NCBI GenBank assembly: GCA_020523885.1
Contig: JAJAPY010000002.1
Coordinates: 172,023 to 236,022, forward strand
Direction of reading: 5' to 3'
Length of the DNA stretch: 64,000 bases
Origin: Candidatus Liberimonas magnetica
Lineage (GTDB): Bacteria > Elusimicrobiota > Endomicrobiia > Endomicrobiales > JAFGIL01
Below are positions 62,019-64,000 of the stretch, piece after piece. A program made the position numbers and the translations under genes. Within the stretch, counting starts at the first letter, position 1, and every line of letters starts with the position of its first letter. Below the pieces are notes generated by a model. That model was not told the DNA's origin. It searched no databases and was given only the letters and a program-made list of their open reading frames with translations.

Positions 62019-62774
62019 ATGTCCGGAGAACGTATTCTGGTCGTAGACAGCAATAACCTTGTCAGAGAGGTTTGCAGCAGGTTTTTAAAAACAAAATACG
62101 AAGTTTATCTTGCGGAAACCGGCGATGAGGCCAGGAAAATGTTTTTAGAGATAAACTTCGACGTTATGCTTGTTGACTTAAATATCCGCGGAATAAATGC
62201 ACTTGACTTATTAAAACGGATAAAAAAAGATTATTCTAAGTGCGCAGTAGTTATTATGACCGGCCAATGGGTACCGCAGATGCTTGCAGATATTATGAAG
62301 GAAGGCGGATTTGGATACCTTGAAAAACCCTTTGAGCTGGCTGAACTTGATTATATAATAAAAAGTGCATTAGAAAAAAGGTCAAAATATAAAGAATATC
62401 TGGAAGGAAAAAAGATAATGGTGGTGGATGACGAAGATGAATTATTGGATTTTTTTCGTACTGTTTTTGAATTAGAAAAAGCCAATGTCATTACATTGCA
62501 CGACGGAAAATCTGTGCTTTCTAAAATTGAGCAGGAAAGCCCTGACATTATACTGCTGGACCTTATGCTCTCGGGAATTAGCGGCTTTGAAATATGCAGA
62601 AATATCAAAAGTAATGATAAGTTTAAAAAGATACCGGTATTTATCCTAACCTCAAGAGCCGATGAGAAAGACAGGATAAAAGGAATCGAAGCGGGTGCAG
62701 ATAATTATTTCATGAAATCTATCAATCCGCAGGCCTTAATTCAGGAAGTGGCAAAATATTTAGCTGGCAGATAG
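62019..62774 (+). CDS. Tandem double-receiver protein
   Basis: A 251-residue protein of two receiver domains and no output domain. The first (1-120) has D53 in VMLVDLNIRG, with LEKPFE as the conserved lysine region. The second (131-251) has the acidic pair in VVDDEDE, phosphoacceptor in IILLDLMLSG near residue 180, and LTSRAD. In the second domain the conserved lysine region reads NYFMKSINPQ. Such REC-REC proteins act as phosphate relays or sinks. It follows the kinase by two bases. Confidence 0.88.
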   Translation: MSGERILVVDSNNLVREVCSRFLKTKYEVYLAETGDEARKMFLEINFDVMLVDLNIRGINALDLLKRIKKDYSKCAVVIMTGQWVPQMLADIMKEGGFGYLEKPFELAELDYIIKSALEKRSKYKEYLEGKKIMVVDDEDELLDFFRTVFELEKANVITLHDGKSVLSKIEQESPDIILLDLMLSGISGFEICRNIKSNDKFKKIPVFILTSRADEKDRIKGIEAGADNYFMKSINPQALIQEVAKYLAGR

Positions 62775-62821
62775 CGGTTTTCGTATTCCATGATCTTTTA
62801 CAAAGAAGAGGGGACTAAAAG

Positions 62822-63202
62822 ATGGTAAAAATGGGTAAGAAAATATTGATTTGCGATGACAAAGAACTGACTCTAAAAGTTTTGGGCAGAGGCTTGACGA
62901 TCGCCGGCTATGAAGTCATAGAAGCTCATAACGGTGAAGAAGGTTTAGAAAAAGCAAAAATTGAGCTGCCTGACCTGATCATGCTGGATATCATAATGCC
63001 TAAAATGGATGGGTTTTCAGTAAATCTGAAATTAAAGGAAAACGATAAAACTAAAGACATCCCTGTAATTATTAGCACGACCCGGGCGATGATGTCCGAA
63101 ATGTTTGAATCCAGTGGCAGAGCAAAAATAAACGGCTTTTTGGAAAAACCTTATACTCTTGAAGAACTTTGGGCTAAAGTAAAAGAAGTATTAGGGGAAT
63201 GA
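62822..63202 (+). CDS. Single-domain response regulator
   Basis: A 126-residue receiver with D56 in LIMLDIIMPKMDG, acidic residues in LICDDKE, T position in VIISTTR, and lysine in FLEKPYT. It has no output domain. GAGGGGA lies upstream of two possible starts (62822 and 62831). Together with the kinase and the double receiver it forms a phosphorelay whose output is not visible in the window. Confidence 0.88.
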   Translation: MVKMGKKILICDDKELTLKVLGRGLTIAGYEVIEAHNGEEGLEKAKIELPDLIMLDIIMPKMDGFSVNLKLKENDKTKDIPVIISTTRAMMSEMFESSGRAKINGFLEKPYTLEELWAKVKEVLGE

Positions 63203-63260
63203 ACAGGTATAAAATATAGAAATTCATTTAATACATGCGAGAAAATAAACGAATAAAATA

Positions 63261-64000
63261 ATGAAAAATATATTTGGAATATTTTTAATTTTACCTGCAA
63301 TAATAAATTTTTATCAATTTTCGATTGCTGAGCAATTTTCTGCCGACGATTATTTTGACAGGGGCAGTCAGAGATATGCCCAGGGTGACTTGGACAGGGC
63401 AGTTTTAGACCTGAAAAAGTCAATGAAATTAGGTAAGGAAGAATCTGAGGTAAAAGATGTTTTATATGAAATATCAACCGTATATTATACTCTCAGCGGC
63501 GAGAAATACGTGAATGGGGACACCGAAGGTGCATTTGCGGATGTCGACAAAAGTCTGGAATTAAATAAAGATGATATGTTCGCCAGGAATTTTTTGGGTA
63601 TATATGCGAAAGAATTGGCAACAAAATATCTTAATATGAAGAATTATGACAAAGCCATGCCCTATTTGGAAAAGCTATTAGAGTTGTTCCCGGAAGAAAA
63701 TGAATATAAAACAATGTATGAAACCGCTAAAAAACATCTGTCTGACAACAGAGACACTTTTCAGGAGCCGGCATCTTCGGAAGGACCTGTGCAAGCAACT
63801 CATAAGCAGGAAAAAGCAAAACAACAACAGCAAAATGCATCGGCCAAACCAGATAAAAAGTTATTTCTTTTGCTGGAATCCAGGATGGAAAAACAGGAAA
63901 AATTACTGGAAGGTTATGAAGAAAAATACAAAGAGTTTATGCAGAAGCAGGAAATATTGCTTCAAAATAGTGAAGGGAAACATAAAGAACTGATGCAGAA
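63261..64000 (+). CDS. Secreted TPR protein, truncated by the right edge
   Basis: From the ATG at 63261 the frame stays open to the last base, about 246 codons. A signal peptide (MKNIFGIFLILPAIINFYQFSIA) is followed by TPR-like units: YFDRGSQRYAQGDLDRAVLDLKKSMKLG, then AFADVDKSLELNKDDMFARNFLGIYAKELATKY, then YDKAMPYLEKLLELFPEENEYKTMYETAKKHL. A Gln/Lys-rich linker and the start of a coiled coil (LLESRMEKQEKLLEGYEEKYKEFMQKQEILLQ) come next. It begins 58 bases after the response regulator and may belong to the same unit. The C-terminal function lies outside the window. Confidence 0.75.
   Translation, partial: MKNIFGIFLILPAIINFYQFSIAEQFSADDYFDRGSQRYAQGDLDRAVLDLKKSMKLGKEESEVKDVLYEISTVYYTLSGEKYVNGDTEGAFADVDKSLELNKDDMFARNFLGIYAKELATKYLNMKNYDKAMPYLEKLLELFPEENEYKTMYETAKKHLSDNRDTFQEPASSEGPVQATHKQEKAKQQQQNASAKPDKKLFLLLESRMEKQEKLLEGYEEKYKEFMQKQEILLQNSEGKHKELMQ

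Noticed and set aside
1..64000. tRNA or rRNA genes
   Set aside because: I looked for T-arm and CCA-end patterns and long conserved rRNA segments and saw none; a covariance search would settle it.

Overview
The window is 64 kb of an AT-rich bacterial chromosome. All recognisable genes lie on the + strand except a two-gene toxin-antitoxin module at 29420-29946. The organism has a two-membrane envelope: Lnt, a LolC/E-type permease with LolD, TamB, PorV-like and FlgD-Ig-type secreted proteins, and O-antigen or capsule genes. It also carries McsA-McsB-ClpC, the protein-arginine phosphorylation and degradation set best known from Firmicutes. This mix, the many short nested inverted repeats between genes and the secreted proteins carrying a YPNPFNP motif suggest a poorly cultivated diderm lineage (Elusimicrobia, Omnitrophota or Firestonebacteria-like). 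The sequence alone does not prove the phylum.

Region 1 (1-28185) is a surface-polysaccharide locus. It holds sugar-tailoring enzymes (CmcI-like protein, DegT aminotransferase, several methyltransferases), at least seven glycosyltransferases, the three-step UDP-N-acetyl-L-fucosamine pathway (CapE, CapF, CapG), a WecG/TagA-type transferase, two Wzy/WaaL-like polytopic proteins and a Wzx-like flippase. A striking part is a duplicated module at 5308-10627: a polyprenyl-phosphate-sugar-synthase-like GT2 with two C-terminal membrane segments, next to a B12-binding radical SAM protein, present twice. A 1244-residue repeat protein ending in a phage tail-collar domain sits inside the locus. One methyltransferase-like gene is broken at an A8 run.

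Region 2 (28190-33395) encodes a secreted protein with a FlgD-Ig/YPNPFNP C-terminus, the AbrB/RelE-type toxin-antitoxin pair with a consensus promoter, a PorV-like barrel fused to TPRs, a further GT2 and a KdsC-like HAD phosphatase.

Region 3 (33700-42557) is housekeeping: MurJ, a short UvrC, a PAS-GGDEF diguanylate cyclase, a lytic transglycosylase, a small Ogt-type protein, a lipoate ligase-like protein, a coiled-coil protein and SecA.

Region 4 (42616-60865) is a long co-oriented run: GAF-GAF-ANTAR regulator, Lnt, PrfB with its programmed +1 frameshift, a receiver protein behind a consensus promoter, LysS, LolC/E, LolD, IlvE, McsA, McsB, ClpC and TamB. Between several of these genes lie copies of one nested inverted-repeat element.

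Region 5 (61102-64000) is a signalling group without a DNA-binding output: a soluble histidine kinase, a double-receiver protein, a single-receiver protein and a secreted TPR protein that runs off the right edge. I saw no tRNA, rRNA, CRISPR array, transposase or integrase.
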